DNA of 64,000 nt from Promethearchaeia archaeon (GTDB lineage Archaea; Asgardarchaeota; Lokiarchaeia; Sigyniarchaeales; SOKP01), in NCBI GenBank assembly GCA_029856145.1, contig JAHQWK010000002.1, forward strand, positions 124,001 through 188,000, read 5' to 3'. Positions within the stretch are counted from its first letter, which is position 1, and the number at the start of each line of letters is the position of its first letter. Below are positions 27,645 to 37,026 of the stretch, in pieces. Position numbers and translations under genes: made by a program. The notes below the pieces were generated by a model that saw only the letters and a program-made list of their open reading frames with translations, searched no databases and was not told the origin of the DNA.

Positions 27645-28559
27645 TTAAGTATAATATTGACCTAATTCTTCTTTTACCTCATCGATCAACTTATTTAGGT
27701 CCTTCTCCTCTAAAGTTTCAGAAAAAAAGAGAATATCTTTAAAATTTGAATGGTAGTTACTGATATTCTCCCCTAACATATATAATATTTTAGACCCTGC
27801 GTTTATAAACTTACTTTTTGAAAGGGGTTCTTCAGGTGATTTACTTAATTTATAGATTGCTTCATATAAATAGTAAAGGATACTTGTATCAAAATCAGAA
27901 GAACTAACTTGAATAATGAGGTTGTTATCTTGATTAGAAACAACACAGATCGTTTTAGATAAACCATTAATAATCTTTTTAATAAGTTTCTTTAAATTTG
28001 AAGAATCTCTTGAATAATTACTGAAAATATCTGAAATAGCATTATAAACAGTGAATATTAAATTAGGATGTAAACTAGTAAAATAAATCGGTAATTCTTC
28101 AGAAAGATTTAATTGTCTTATTACTTGTCTTTTAATTAGCGCGAGCATGCTACCGATTTTTTTATTAATTAAAAGATCTATTTTATGAAGAAATAGGATA
28201 ATTTTGGCATCAAATTCTTGTTTTTTCTTAATTTCATATATTTTTTTAATATCATCAATAATATCTTGAGAATTTTCAATCCAGCTAGGATAATCGAATA
28301 TATATATAATAGCGCTAGTATCTCCAAATGTTAAGATTTGTCTTTGTTCATCTTCCAATAATAAAGGAAGGGATTGACCTGGTGAATCTAATAAACTAAT
28401 TTTTAGATTCATAAAGTCAGGTACAGAATACTTAATTCCTATTGTAGCCTCGAGAGGAAATATTACTAACTCATTCGGGTCTTCTCCTTCAAAAATTACT
28501 TTTTTAATCGTGGTTTTACCTACTTCCGGTTTTCCTACCATTGAGATTTTAGTTGCCAT
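27645..28559 (-). CDS. Rag/Gtr-like small GTPase with C-terminal roadblock/longin-type domain
   Basis: A 304-residue GTPase. G1 is GKPEVGKT (9-16), a threonine for switch I lies at 39-40 (EATIGI), G3 is DSPGQ (58-62) and G4 is HKID (125-128). The histidine in G4, replacing N of NKxD, is the hallmark of the Rag/Gtr family. From about 195 to 304 the protein continues as alternating strands and helices (KTICVVSNQDNNLIIQVSS...), like the C-terminal roadblock domain through which Rag GTPases dimerise. An excellent Shine-Dalgarno sequence (AAAGGAGGT) precedes ATG 28559. It is upstream in an operon with the longin-GTPase. Confidence 0.8.
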   Translation of the reverse strand: MATKISMVGKPEVGKTTIKKVIFEGEDPNELVIFPLEATIGIKYSVPDFMNLKISLLDSPGQSLPLLLEDEQRQILTFGDTSAIIYIFDYPSWIENSQDIIDDIKKIYEIKKKQEFDAKIILFLHKIDLLINKKIGSMLALIKRQVIRQLNLSEELPIYFTSLHPNLIFTVYNAISDIFSNYSRDSSNLKKLIKKIINGLSKTICVVSNQDNNLIIQVSSSDFDTSILYYLYEAIYKLSKSPEEPLSKSKFINAGSKILYMLGENISNYHSNFKDILFFSETLEEKDLNKLIDEVKEELGQYYT

Positions 28560-28679
28560 AGTGATACCTCCTTTTTTTTAAATAAATAAACAGTTCTTTT
28601 TATAATCAAATAAAAAAAAATATATTTAAACTTGAGTGTATGAAAAAACTAAAGCCTTATTTTTAATAGAATTTGTCAT

Positions 28680-29112
28680 TTATATCCTAAAGGCTATTAA
28701 ATCGATAATATCAATTAATTTTATTTTTTCTTGAATCTCTGATCCTATTTCTTTATATGCATCACTTAAATTTCCTATGCAGAAAGGACAACTAGTGGTT
28801 AATATCTCAGCTCCCGATTCTACTGCTTCTCTAATTCTCTCTTTTGAAATCTCTATCGCTAAATCTGCAAATTGGCTTAGCACCACTAAATTCTCCAGCA
28901 CCTCCACCTCGAGGAATAACAGGGATATTTTCTTGGTTTGCTACTTTGAGAATCTCGGAGATTTCTTGTGCATCCTTGGGACGAATAACTATCTCGGGAA
29001 CACCTTGTAGAAGAGGGTCAACAGTTCTCGAATAAGCATGACGAACATAAATATCATTGGAAATAAATTTATCTGAAACAATTTTTTCTAATTTGTTATA
29101 GATATCTGACAT
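28680..29112 (-). pseudogene. Remnant of FAD-binding/Fe-S (GlcD-HdrD) oxidoreductase, internally deleted
   Basis: From ATG 29112 the frame encodes the start of a FAD-linked oxidase (PCMH) domain: VRPKDAQEISEILK then PRGGGAGEFSGAKPI. At about 28880-28890 the homology changes frame and jumps to the C-terminus of a CCG-domain Fe-S protein, with ILTTSCPFCIGNLSDAYKE, ending at 28680. Intact relatives are several hundred residues longer, so most of the middle is gone and the two ends are out of frame. The intact pair at 37027-39982 shows what such genes normally look like. No function is expected from this piece. Confidence 0.75.
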
Positions 29113-29286
29113 TTCTGTATTATCTCATCAAATTTTTATTAAAACAATTTATAATAGAAACATTGAAGTACTTAAATATATTCCAAGATAAAGTAAAGTT
29201 ATAAATTTAAAAGAAAACCGTAAATCTAAACAAATATGCAGTTAAAGGTGTAAGAAATTTATTACCGAGGGTACATTTTAATTCGG

Positions 29287-29541
29287 TTGAAAGCAATTGG
29301 TACTGAATGGAAAGTTGTAGATAAATTAACTAATTTAAAATCTGCAGAACCAGACGAGGATTGGAAAATTACGTATGTCACTCCAATTTATGGAGGTTGG
29401 GACGTTATGGTTGAATGCTCTTTTTCTAAACTAAGAGATATAGATAAAATTGTCACTTACTGTAGAATGGATAAAGATTTATCCCAGTGGATTGAAGAAA
29501 CTACTACTCTTATGGGCTCCAAAAATGATTACCCTGGCTGA
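29287..29541 (+). CDS. Small Lrp/AsnC effector-domain-like (RAM) protein
   Basis: An 84-residue protein resembling a free-standing regulation-of-amino-acid-metabolism (RAM) domain. After a short helix it has YVTPIYGGWDVMVECSF, where the strand with GxxDV is characteristic, followed by a helix (KLRDIDKIVTYCR) and a closing strand. It lacks the DNA-binding half of Lrp proteins and could act as a small-molecule-binding partner of one. The start is TTG 29287; no ATG precedes the conserved region. Family call moderate. Confidence 0.5.
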   Translation: MKAIGTEWKVVDKLTNLKSAEPDEDWKITYVTPIYGGWDVMVECSFSKLRDIDKIVTYCRMDKDLSQWIEETTTLMGSKNDYPG

Positions 29542-29637
29542 GTTTCCTTCTTGATGTAATTTGAAATAAAAAGTAAATTTTTTATAAATAGAATCTTTTC
29601 ATATTCAATTTGGTATTGAATGTAATTCAAACTCTAA

Positions 29638-29649
29638 CTTTTAAATAAT
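29638..29649 (+). promoter_or_regulatory. TATA-box-like element for CPBP gene
   Basis: CTTTTAAATAAT is centred about 34 bp upstream of TTG 29677, consistent with an archaeal TATA box giving a very short leader. Confidence 0.35.
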
Positions 29650-29676
29650 AATATAGGAAATTAGGTTAGTAGGTCA

Positions 29677-30264
29677 TTGGAAAATTCAAATAAATACATA
29701 ATTATTGGAGTCATATCTACATTTTTATTTATCCCAATACTTTTTGGAGTTTATGTTCAATATATTTTTGTTAGAGAATTTGATCCTTTCTTAATTCTTT
29801 TTTTTTTATTTGGTCTACTTATACTTTTAACTATAGGAAAGTTAATTGAAATTTTTATTTTTAATAATGATAGCATTGAACTGATGCGAAAACACGATGT
29901 TATGAACGCATTAATTAACAGAAATAATAGAATAGTTATATGGTTATTTTTTCCTTTAACAATGATAATGGAAGAATTGATTTTTAGGTACTATTTAATT
30001 GGTTTCTTGAGTGATTCATTAAATTTAGACGTTATTTCTGTTATATTTATTTCAAGCTTAATTTTTTCATTATATCATATCCACACATGGTTTTCATTTA
30101 AAAATTTAACATTTTTACTAATAAACTTGGTATATCCATTCTTAATGGGATTATACATCGGTTATATATTCTTAAATTTAGGGATTATACCTTGTATACT
30201 AATCCATTATATTTTATCGTTCTATTTATACTATAATATATACAGAAGATACTTTAGAACTTAA
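29677..30264 (+). CDS. CPBP-family intramembrane protease
   Basis: A 195-residue membrane protein with about five helices, shorter than the 6550 paralogue. CPBP motifs are present: EELIFR in the central helix, FSLYH (FxxxH) in the next, and HYILS near the end, where the usual asparagine after the last histidine is serine. Probable protease of prenylated or membrane-embedded substrates. The start is TTG 29677 with a TATA-like element about 34 bp upstream. It is not in an obvious operon. Confidence 0.78.
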   Translation: MENSNKYIIIGVISTFLFIPILFGVYVQYIFVREFDPFLILFFLFGLLILLTIGKLIEIFIFNNDSIELMRKHDVMNALINRNNRIVIWLFFPLTMIMEELIFRYYLIGFLSDSLNLDVISVIFISSLIFSLYHIHTWFSFKNLTFLLINLVYPFLMGLYIGYIFLNLGIIPCILIHYILSFYLYYNIYRRYFRT

Positions 30265-30284
30265 AATAAAAAAGAGTTATTAAA

Positions 30285-32012
30285 TTACATTTTTCTTAGG
30301 GCTTTTTTATCGATTTTACCAACCGCAGTCAATGGTAACTGATCTGAAATTTCAATAAATTTAGGCACCTTATATTTCGCAAGGCTTTCTTGAGCATACT
30401 TTAAAATATCTTCTTTTATTTCTTCATTTGCCTCATATCCCTTTTTCAAAAGCACGTGTAATTTAACTAATTCAGATCCTGGACGATCTGGGTCAGGAAT
30501 TCCGATACACGAACATAGCTCAATTGCAGGATGTTTATTCATTTTATTATCGACTTCAACGCTAAACACTTTATAGCCTGAGACGATTATCATATCTTTT
30601 GTACGATCTACGATTTTTATATAGCCATCCTCGTCCATTATTCCTACATCTCCCGAATAAAACCATTCATCTTTAAGGGCTTTATTAGTTTCTTCTGTTT
30701 TTTTCCAATATCCCTTAAATATTTGAGGACCTTTAATAACAACCTCACCGGGTTCGTTAATAGGGGCTTCTTTACTTTTATCTGAGACATTTACAATTTT
30801 AACCTCAGTGTTTGAAACAGGGAGTCCCACCGTGCCTATTTTTCTTGTTCCCAGATATGGATTAAGGGTTACAATAGGAGATGCTTCTGTCATACCATAT
30901 ACCTCTAATAATTTATGTTTACCTACGACATCTTCAAATTCTCTTATACTTTCAGCAGGAAAAGGTGCTGCTCCTGAAACATAGAGTTTGAAAGAACTTA
31001 AATCTGCTTTTTTAAATTTTCGATTTTTTAGAAGCATTAAATAAAGAGTAGGAACATTTGCCATAAAGCTTGGATGATATTCAATAATTTTATTCGCAAT
31101 ATAATTTACATCTCTAGGATCTGGAATTAAAAGTTGAGTAGCACCATAGTGTACTGCGCCAAGATTGAAAAACATACCTGCTAAATGGAATAAAGGAAAT
31201 CCTGAAATGAATATCTCCTTTCCTTTTATGAAATCAATTTCCCATTGGTGTACTACTTGTTGGAGGTTAATTATCTCATTCGCATGAGTCAATATAGCAC
31301 CCTTTGGAGGTCCAGTAGTGCCACCAGTATATTGAAGAAACGCAAAATCTTCATGAGGATCTATTTTAACATTAGGAGATTTATCATCTGGATAGTTTGA
31401 TAATAATTCTTTAAATGTAAAGAATTTTATTCCATCTAATGGAATTACCTCTCCAAAAGGTACTTTTCCTATTTTTATTAATTGTTCTTTCATAGAAGGA
31501 TCTATATCTAAGGTATCAGCAACATTAGTGGTTATTACGATTTTAATGTCAGTTTTACCAGAAGAGAGAGCTTTTCGGACGCTTTGTTCATAGAAAGAAT
31601 CTAACGTTACTAAAGCAACAGCTCCGCTATCTTTCAATTGATATATTATCTCATTAGGTTGTAATAGAAAATTCATTCCTGTGGAGGTACAACCAGCATA
31701 AAATGTTCCATATAACGCAATAATATACTGAGGAATGTTAGGTAAATGAATAGCAATTCTATCTCCCTTTTTCAAGCCATTCTGAAGAAAAAAGTTAGCA
31801 AAACAATTTATTCTTTTTTCTATTTCTTTAAAAGTATAGATAGTTCCTTGAAGATCGCAACATATATTATCTGGAAAATCATTTACAGATCTTTTCATCG
31901 AATCTGCTAAAGATATTATCTCGAAGTCAATCTCTGGCGTTACATGATCATCATATGATTTTTTCCAAATTTTAGACGAATAAGGGCTGCTTTCCATCCA
32001 TTTTTCTGTCAT
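30285..32012 (-). CDS. Long-chain acyl-CoA synthetase (AMP-forming ligase)
   Basis: A 575-residue ANL-superfamily adenylate-forming enzyme. The P-loop-like motif is YTGGTTGPPKGA, with VYGMTEASP at A5, YSGDVGIMDEDGY at A7, RTKDMI at A8 and the catalytic lysine in TAVGKIDKKALRK near the C-terminus. Length and motifs fit FadD-type acyl-CoA ligases. It would activate fatty acids or other carboxylic acids to CoA thioesters with ATP. It is convergent with the CPBP gene. An ADP-forming acyl-CoA synthetase subunit 4 kb away suggests acyl-CoA metabolism in both directions. Confidence 0.9.
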   Translation of the reverse strand: MTEKWMESSPYSSKIWKKSYDDHVTPEIDFEIISLADSMKRSVNDFPDNICCDLQGTIYTFKEIEKRINCFANFFLQNGLKKGDRIAIHLPNIPQYIIALYGTFYAGCTSTGMNFLLQPNEIIYQLKDSGAVALVTLDSFYEQSVRKALSSGKTDIKIVITTNVADTLDIDPSMKEQLIKIGKVPFGEVIPLDGIKFFTFKELLSNYPDDKSPNVKIDPHEDFAFLQYTGGTTGPPKGAILTHANEIINLQQVVHQWEIDFIKGKEIFISGFPLFHLAGMFFNLGAVHYGATQLLIPDPRDVNYIANKIIEYHPSFMANVPTLYLMLLKNRKFKKADLSSFKLYVSGAAPFPAESIREFEDVVGKHKLLEVYGMTEASPIVTLNPYLGTRKIGTVGLPVSNTEVKIVNVSDKSKEAPINEPGEVVIKGPQIFKGYWKKTEETNKALKDEWFYSGDVGIMDEDGYIKIVDRTKDMIIVSGYKVFSVEVDNKMNKHPAIELCSCIGIPDPDRPGSELVKLHVLLKKGYEANEEIKEDILKYAQESLAKYKVPKFIEISDQLPLTAVGKIDKKALRKM

Positions 32013-32189
32013 ATTTGATCAAATTAAAGATTTTTTAATCAGATTTAACTAATTTTAATAGTATTCTTATTGTCAGATCTATATTTAAAATTAATTTTTT
32101 AATTTTGAATGGAATTTAAGAAAAGATATATTTTTTTACAGTTTTTTATTAAATAGATTTCATTATTCAGTTGTCTTGAAAGAATTTTT

Positions 32190-33056
32190 ATGAAAGTTTA
32201 TTTCCGAGAACTAACCGTTGAAGACATTCCTGCTATTAAAGATATTAGCAAAGACATTTGGGATGGAGATGATTATATCCCGTATGTTATAGATGAGTGG
32301 CTCCAAGATAAAAATAGCATGAATTATGGAACTTTTAAAGATGAAAATAAAACAAAATTAATTGGATTCGGAAGAGTGAAGATATTTAATAATGATCTTG
32401 CATGGTTGGAAGGAGGAAGAATAAAAGCATCTTATCAAGGCAAGGGCATTGGCAAATTACAGCTGGGATATGCGGTGGAATATGCTAGTAAAATAGGGGT
32501 TAAAGTAGCTCAGTATGATACAGCATCCGATAATTTCGCCTCAATTTCTCTTGCAAAATATTACGGTTTTAAACATAAAAAATGCATGGATCTCGTTATA
32601 GTGAATTCAGATGAGATAAAATTTATTAAAAAAATATCTCCTAAAGTTGATAAACTAGCGGCGAAAGATGTAAAAGATATCTATAAGAAATTTGATATTG
32701 GCCCTGGAGACGAAATCTGTATAGGGTGGTCTTATATTCCATTAAAATATATAACTGATGATCATGGCTCATGGATATACAATAGAGATGCTATTTTACA
32801 AAAAATTGAATTTGGAAAATCTCATGATTACGAACTTCCATCAGAAAAAGAAGTTTGGATGATTGTCTATGGAAAACCAAAGGCAGCATATGAATTAATT
32901 CAATATACAATTCAAAAAGAGCTTGAATCTAAAGAGACTAAAAATTTTGAGGTTTTTTGTAGACCTGAATTAGTAGATCTCATAAAAGAAATGGGATTTA
33001 AATATTATGAAGATGAACGTTTTGGTGTCATCTTATTTGAAAAAGCATTTAGTTGA
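32190..33056 (+). CDS. GNAT-family N-acetyltransferase
   Basis: A 288-residue protein. The N-terminal half is a GNAT acetyltransferase with the acetyl-CoA pyrophosphate-binding motif YQGKGIGKLQ near residue 90 and SISLAKYYGFKHKK as the motif B region. The C-terminal half (about 150-288) probably is a second, degenerate GNAT-like domain, as seen in double-domain acetyltransferases. The substrate is unknown. Its 3' end overlaps the convergent flavodoxin-ferredoxin gene by 52 bp. Confidence 0.78.
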   Translation: MKVYFRELTVEDIPAIKDISKDIWDGDDYIPYVIDEWLQDKNSMNYGTFKDENKTKLIGFGRVKIFNNDLAWLEGGRIKASYQGKGIGKLQLGYAVEYASKIGVKVAQYDTASDNFASISLAKYYGFKHKKCMDLVIVNSDEIKFIKKISPKVDKLAAKDVKDIYKKFDIGPGDEICIGWSYIPLKYITDDHGSWIYNRDAILQKIEFGKSHDYELPSEKEVWMIVYGKPKAAYELIQYTIQKELESKETKNFEVFCRPELVDLIKEMGFKYYEDERFGVILFEKAFS

Positions 33057-33880
33057 GAATATTCTTTCAATATTTCATCTGGCGGAATATATCCTCTAAT
33101 TGTTTTTGGACCTTTAAAATATTTTACCTTTGGCAATAATTTAAAATAGAGTGCATTATTAGGACAATTTCTTAAACACCGAAAACATAAAATGCATTTC
33201 TTATGATTAATAACAGGGATAGTCTTGAAAAATATAGCATTTGTAGGACAACCTTTTTCACATGCTTTACAGGCTATACATTCACTACGATTATAACCAA
33301 TTAAATAACTTGCATATTTATAAAATAGTTTTTCTAATTTTTGAAAATAAGCTCTAATGACTGAGCCAAATAATGTTGAGTTAGACCAATCTAAAACTCC
33401 TTCCTCAGTTTTAATTGTTATTGCTAGCTTAATTCCAAATTGAAAAATTTTATCTATTTTTTTTCTCGACCACTTAACATATTTAAAATATTTTGACTCG
33501 AACACTGAATCTCTTGTTGGAACAATGACCTCAATTGCACCTATAAATTTAAAATTCTTTTTTTCTAAAATTTTCTTAATTTGCTTGATAGATGGCCCAG
33601 GTAACCCTGCATTAGTATCAAATAAGAAGAATTTAACCTTTTTTTTTACCATAGGTAGTTTTTTAATCCACTCAAGCATATTTAAAGTAAAGGTCATAAC
33701 ATAAATAGGAGCTCCAATACCTAAAACTTCAATCTCTTCAAAGTTTAAATTATTTCGTTTAAGAGAATTAAAAGGGACCAATTCAGGTTCAAGATTAGCA
33801 CATATTAACCCATTTTTAATTAGTTGTGCTACATACTTGGTGTTTCCAGAAGAAGAGAAATAAATTATAGGGATTTTCAT
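33005..33880 (-). CDS. EFR1-like flavodoxin-ferredoxin fusion
   Basis: A 291-residue redox protein. Residues 1-about 170 are flavodoxin-like, with the phosphate-binding loop YFSSSGNT. Residues about 195-245 hold two [4Fe-4S] motifs: CIACKACEKGCP and CILCFRCLRNCP. This arrangement matches EFR1-type ferrodoxins, which move electrons between flavin and clusters in anaerobes. Its partner is not apparent from neighbours. The stop lies inside the 3' end of the GNAT gene (52-bp convergent overlap). The start is ATG 33880. Confidence 0.85.
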   Translation of the reverse strand: MKIPIIYFSSSGNTKYVAQLIKNGLICANLEPELVPFNSLKRNNLNFEEIEVLGIGAPIYVMTFTLNMLEWIKKLPMVKKKVKFFLFDTNAGLPGPSIKQIKKILEKKNFKFIGAIEVIVPTRDSVFESKYFKYVKWSRKKIDKIFQFGIKLAITIKTEEGVLDWSNSTLFGSVIRAYFQKLEKLFYKYASYLIGYNRSECIACKACEKGCPTNAIFFKTIPVINHKKCILCFRCLRNCPNNALYFKLLPKVKYFKGPKTIRGYIPPDEILKEYSQLNAFSNKMTPKRSSS

Positions 33881-34014
33881 AGTCTAAATAGAAAAGTATA
33901 GAAATCTATAAATTTTTTTTGGAAAATCCTATAATGCAGTATAAAACACAGGAAATAGTATTTATTCCTAAAGATTTAGGTTATAATAAAAATAAAAAAG
34001 AATAAAAAAAATTA

Positions 34015-34533
34015 TTAACTTTCAATACTCATTTGGTATTCTTGAGTCTTCTTGCTCCCGCAATGAATACAGTAAGCAACTCCTGTTTCTGTTAACGAAT
34101 GAAGCATCGTATCTGTAAATCTGCTTCCACATTCACTACAAAAAGTAACTTCAGGCCGAACTAATTGAGAGCTTTTTTGAATTGGTACTATTGGCTCTTC
34201 TTCTTTAACTTGAGGTGCTTGTTGCTGTTGCGGTGCTTGTTGTGGTGTTTCCGTATTAGATTGAGGTTTAGGTTTTCCCGAAATTGCGTAATATAATCCT
34301 TCAAACAATTTGTAAAATAGAAGGCCAATTCCTTTTAAAAGGTAATATACTCCTTTAAGTAAATAGTAAACTAAGTAACCTACACCTTTCAAGATGTAAT
34401 AAACTAAAATTACAGCAAGAACTAGTACTGCAAAAACACCAATCAAGACAAGAACTTGCGCAAAGATTGGTTGTGCTAAAAACCAATTAACAATTTCTTG
34501 CCAAGCTATACCAAAAACATTAATATCTACCAT
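34015..34533 (-). CDS. Membrane protein with C-terminal zinc ribbon
   Basis: A 172-residue protein. A membrane segment lies at about 22-48, followed by a tandem repeat of aromatic/lysine heptad-like units (YYLLKGVYYLLKGIG) that could form an amphipathic membrane-lying helix. After a proline/glutamine-rich linker (about 93-115) comes a zinc ribbon, FCSECGSRF and YCIHCGSKK. Similar membrane-plus-zinc-ribbon proteins are frequent in Asgard genomes; function is unknown. The start is ATG 34533. Confidence 0.65.
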   Translation of the reverse strand: MVDINVFGIAWQEIVNWFLAQPIFAQVLVLIGVFAVLVLAVILVYYILKGVGYLVYYLLKGVYYLLKGIGLLFYKLFEGLYYAISGKPKPQSNTETPQQAPQQQQAPQVKEEEPIVPIQKSSQLVRPEVTFCSECGSRFTDTMLHSLTETGVAYCIHCGSKKTQEYQMSIES

Positions 34534-34680
34534 ATTTTTATCACTCTAATTGTATTATTTTTACTTAATTATGGGGAGATTTTACTCGAATTAAAAAAAT
34601 TTGGAGTCCAATTTTTAAAGTTAGTAACTAACAATTTCTTAAAAATTGATATGAAATGGGATAACACACAAAACAGAAAA

Positions 34681-36102
34681 TTATTGTAAATCTTTATTCA
34701 ATTTTTGATTGAATTCATACATCATTTTAAATGCAATTATTGCATGTTTTATTCTGCTCATTATTGGAATGTTAACTTCTGAATTAGATAAAGATGCCGC
34801 TTTTCTAAGAAAATCAAAGGTCCATCCCGAACCAAAGCATACACAAACGCAGGGTTTATTAAATTTCTGTGTTAATTCTTTAATTAGATCAAATTGGTGC
34901 TTTGCCCATTTTGTAGCCATTGAACCCATCATTTGGAGTGGCCATCGAGGAACTGAAAAAATATATAAAAGAGAATCTACATTTTTGTCTTCAAAAATTA
35001 CTTTTATTGATGGTTCAAACGTTTCAAATAAAGAAGGTCCTAAATCGATAGTACCTCCAATTGACACCCAATTAGGAATTGTAGATTTGATAAGAGAAAT
35101 GGTATGTTCACTTAATTTTGCAAGATTTAAACCTTGTTTTTCAATCTCATCACAAGCTAAAGCACCTAAACTTCCCGAACCCGTAATAACTGCAATATTT
35201 TTTCCTTTAGGTAAAGGTTGAGTGGCAAAGACCTGAGCAATATTAAACATTTCATAAAAATTTTTAACTCGAAAGATTCCAGGAGTTTGCTTAATGACAG
35301 CATCATAAATTTTATCATTTCCTGCCATCGAGCCTGTGTGACTATTAACTGCTTTTGACCCTATTTCACTTTTTCCATTTTTAAGAATTAATACTGGTTT
35401 TTCCATTTTTTTAAGCATTTTTATAAACTGTTTCCCTCGTTTTGTAGCTTCTAAATAAAGACTAATAACTGCTGTTTCAGGATCTTTATTCAAATATTCA
35501 AGAAGATCAATCTCATCAACATCTACTTTATTTCCTATCGTAATTGTTTTTGAGAATCCAATTCCTTTATCAGTTGCCCAATCAACAAATATATTTCCAA
35601 GTACTCCTGATTGAGCAATAATAGCAATCCTTCCTTTAATCGCTTTATCAAAATCCATATCTGCTGATGAAAATTGATTATTAAAATCAGTCACTCCAAT
35701 GCAATTTGGACCTATAATCCGGATACCAGCCTCTTTAGCAATTTGTGCAATTTCCTTTTCAATAGTAATATATTTTTCTACTCCGGTCTCAGCAAAACCC
35801 GCTGCTTCTATTATTATACCTTTTACACCCTTTTTAACACAATCCTTTACCGCCTGAAGAACGTATTCATTTCCAATGAGTATTATTGCTAATTCAATTT
35901 CTTCAGGAATATCTTTAATGTTTTTATATGCTTTATGGCCATGAATTTCTTTCTTCTTTATATTAACTGGAAAAGTTTTAAATTTAGAATCTAATAGATA
36001 TTTTGTTGTAGCAAATCCAAATTTCAAAGTATCTGAGGCCCCAATTATTGCAATTGATTTAGGGTGAAAGAAAACATCCAATTCTGACATAAAATCAACC
36101 AT
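34681..36102 (-). CDS. Acyl-CoA synthetase (NDP/ADP-forming) alpha subunit
   Basis: A 473-residue CoA-binding protein of the ADP-forming acetyl-CoA synthetase/succinyl-CoA ligase superfamily. The CoA-binding Rossmann start is FFHPKSIAIIGAS, then GPNCIGV, IAQSGVLG and the phospho-histidine motif NSHTGSMAGN. The ATP-grasp beta subunit is not fused and is not adjacent, so it must be encoded elsewhere. The enzyme converts acyl-CoA, ADP and phosphate to the free acid and ATP, a typical archaeal energy-conserving step. The start is ATG 36102; ATG 36090 is a close alternative. Confidence 0.85.
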   Translation of the reverse strand: MVDFMSELDVFFHPKSIAIIGASDTLKFGFATTKYLLDSKFKTFPVNIKKKEIHGHKAYKNIKDIPEEIELAIILIGNEYVLQAVKDCVKKGVKGIIIEAAGFAETGVEKYITIEKEIAQIAKEAGIRIIGPNCIGVTDFNNQFSSADMDFDKAIKGRIAIIAQSGVLGNIFVDWATDKGIGFSKTITIGNKVDVDEIDLLEYLNKDPETAVISLYLEATKRGKQFIKMLKKMEKPVLILKNGKSEIGSKAVNSHTGSMAGNDKIYDAVIKQTPGIFRVKNFYEMFNIAQVFATQPLPKGKNIAVITGSGSLGALACDEIEKQGLNLAKLSEHTISLIKSTIPNWVSIGGTIDLGPSLFETFEPSIKVIFEDKNVDSLLYIFSVPRWPLQMMGSMATKWAKHQFDLIKELTQKFNKPCVCVCFGSGWTFDFLRKAASLSNSEVNIPIMSRIKHAIIAFKMMYEFNQKLNKDLQ

Positions 36103-36255
36103 TATAAAATGAGATTTGAATTAATAAGTATAATTGGAATAAATGATTATTGAACTTAAAGATTCGGTCATAACCAATAAAATAACTAAGTTTAAATATA
36201 ACATTTTAGAGAAGGTAATAATACCAAAATTTAAATTTTTGAGATAGGGATTCTA

Positions 36256-36795
36256 ATGCCAAATTTTATTAGGACAAATAAGATTCAAGTTATCTGTCCA
36301 ATTTGTAAGACGAGAGATATTGTCGGTATACCTCCTTCAAGATTAAATAACAAATCTCAATTAACTACAATTTCAGTCCATAAAGGGTTAATTTGCCCTC
36401 ATCACTTTCAATTTTTTATGGATAAAAATTTTCAAATTCGAGGATATCAAAAAGTGGATTTGGAATTAAATCAAGAAAACTCAAGAAATTTAAGGAATGG
36501 TGTAAAAGCGTTTAATCTATCTGAGAAGAGTAGTAATGATCTTTTTGAAAAGCTAATACTTGATGGAGATAGAGTTAAATTTCACCCTCTTAATAGCGAT
36601 AAAAACATGGAAGCAAGGAGTTCAAAACAAAATATTATCTCAAAAAGGAAAAAGATGACTTCAAAAGAAATTTATGAAGAATTTTGGGAATTTATTGACG
36701 ATGATAATGAAAATTTTCTTGAATTTATTATGAATGATAAAAGACGGACAAAAGCTCGAATCAATTCTAATATAAGTGAATGTATAACCATATAG
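36256..36795 (+). CDS. Zinc-finger-like protein of Asgard type, unknown function
   Basis: A 179-residue protein. The N-terminal about 70 residues form a Cys/His domain: C14 and C17 in VICPICKTR, then H42, C47, H49/H50 in GLICPHHFQFF, followed by FQIRGYQKVD. This block is recalled from many Lokiarchaeal proteins, often at the N-terminus of multidomain signalling proteins. The rest is charged and helical with no recognised domain. ATG 36256 is the start. It is divergent from the acyl-CoA synthetase gene, with 153 bp between. Confidence 0.6.
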   Translation: MPNFIRTNKIQVICPICKTRDIVGIPPSRLNNKSQLTTISVHKGLICPHHFQFFMDKNFQIRGYQKVDLELNQENSRNLRNGVKAFNLSEKSSNDLFEKLILDGDRVKFHPLNSDKNMEARSSKQNIISKRKKMTSKEIYEEFWEFIDDDNENFLEFIMNDKRRTKARINSNISECITI

Positions 36796-37026
36796 AATTA
36801 GAATCCTGAAATTCAATATGAGAATTCTCTTTAATTTATTGATTTTTACATCTATTCTAAAATATTATTTCAACCTTTAGAAATGAAACATAATTTCTAT
36901 AAGAAAAAATCATCGTTTGTATGAAAAGGATATAAGAAAATTTAAAATTCAGTACTTAATTTTCCAAAATAATAATTTTAAATATAAAAATCAAAAATTT
37001 GAAGATTAATTAAGAGGTTGGAAATT

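Noticed and set aside
34709..35221. 170-codon plus-strand frame inside the acyl-CoA synthetase gene
   Set aside because: It is antisense to a fully conserved protein and shows no domain of its own.
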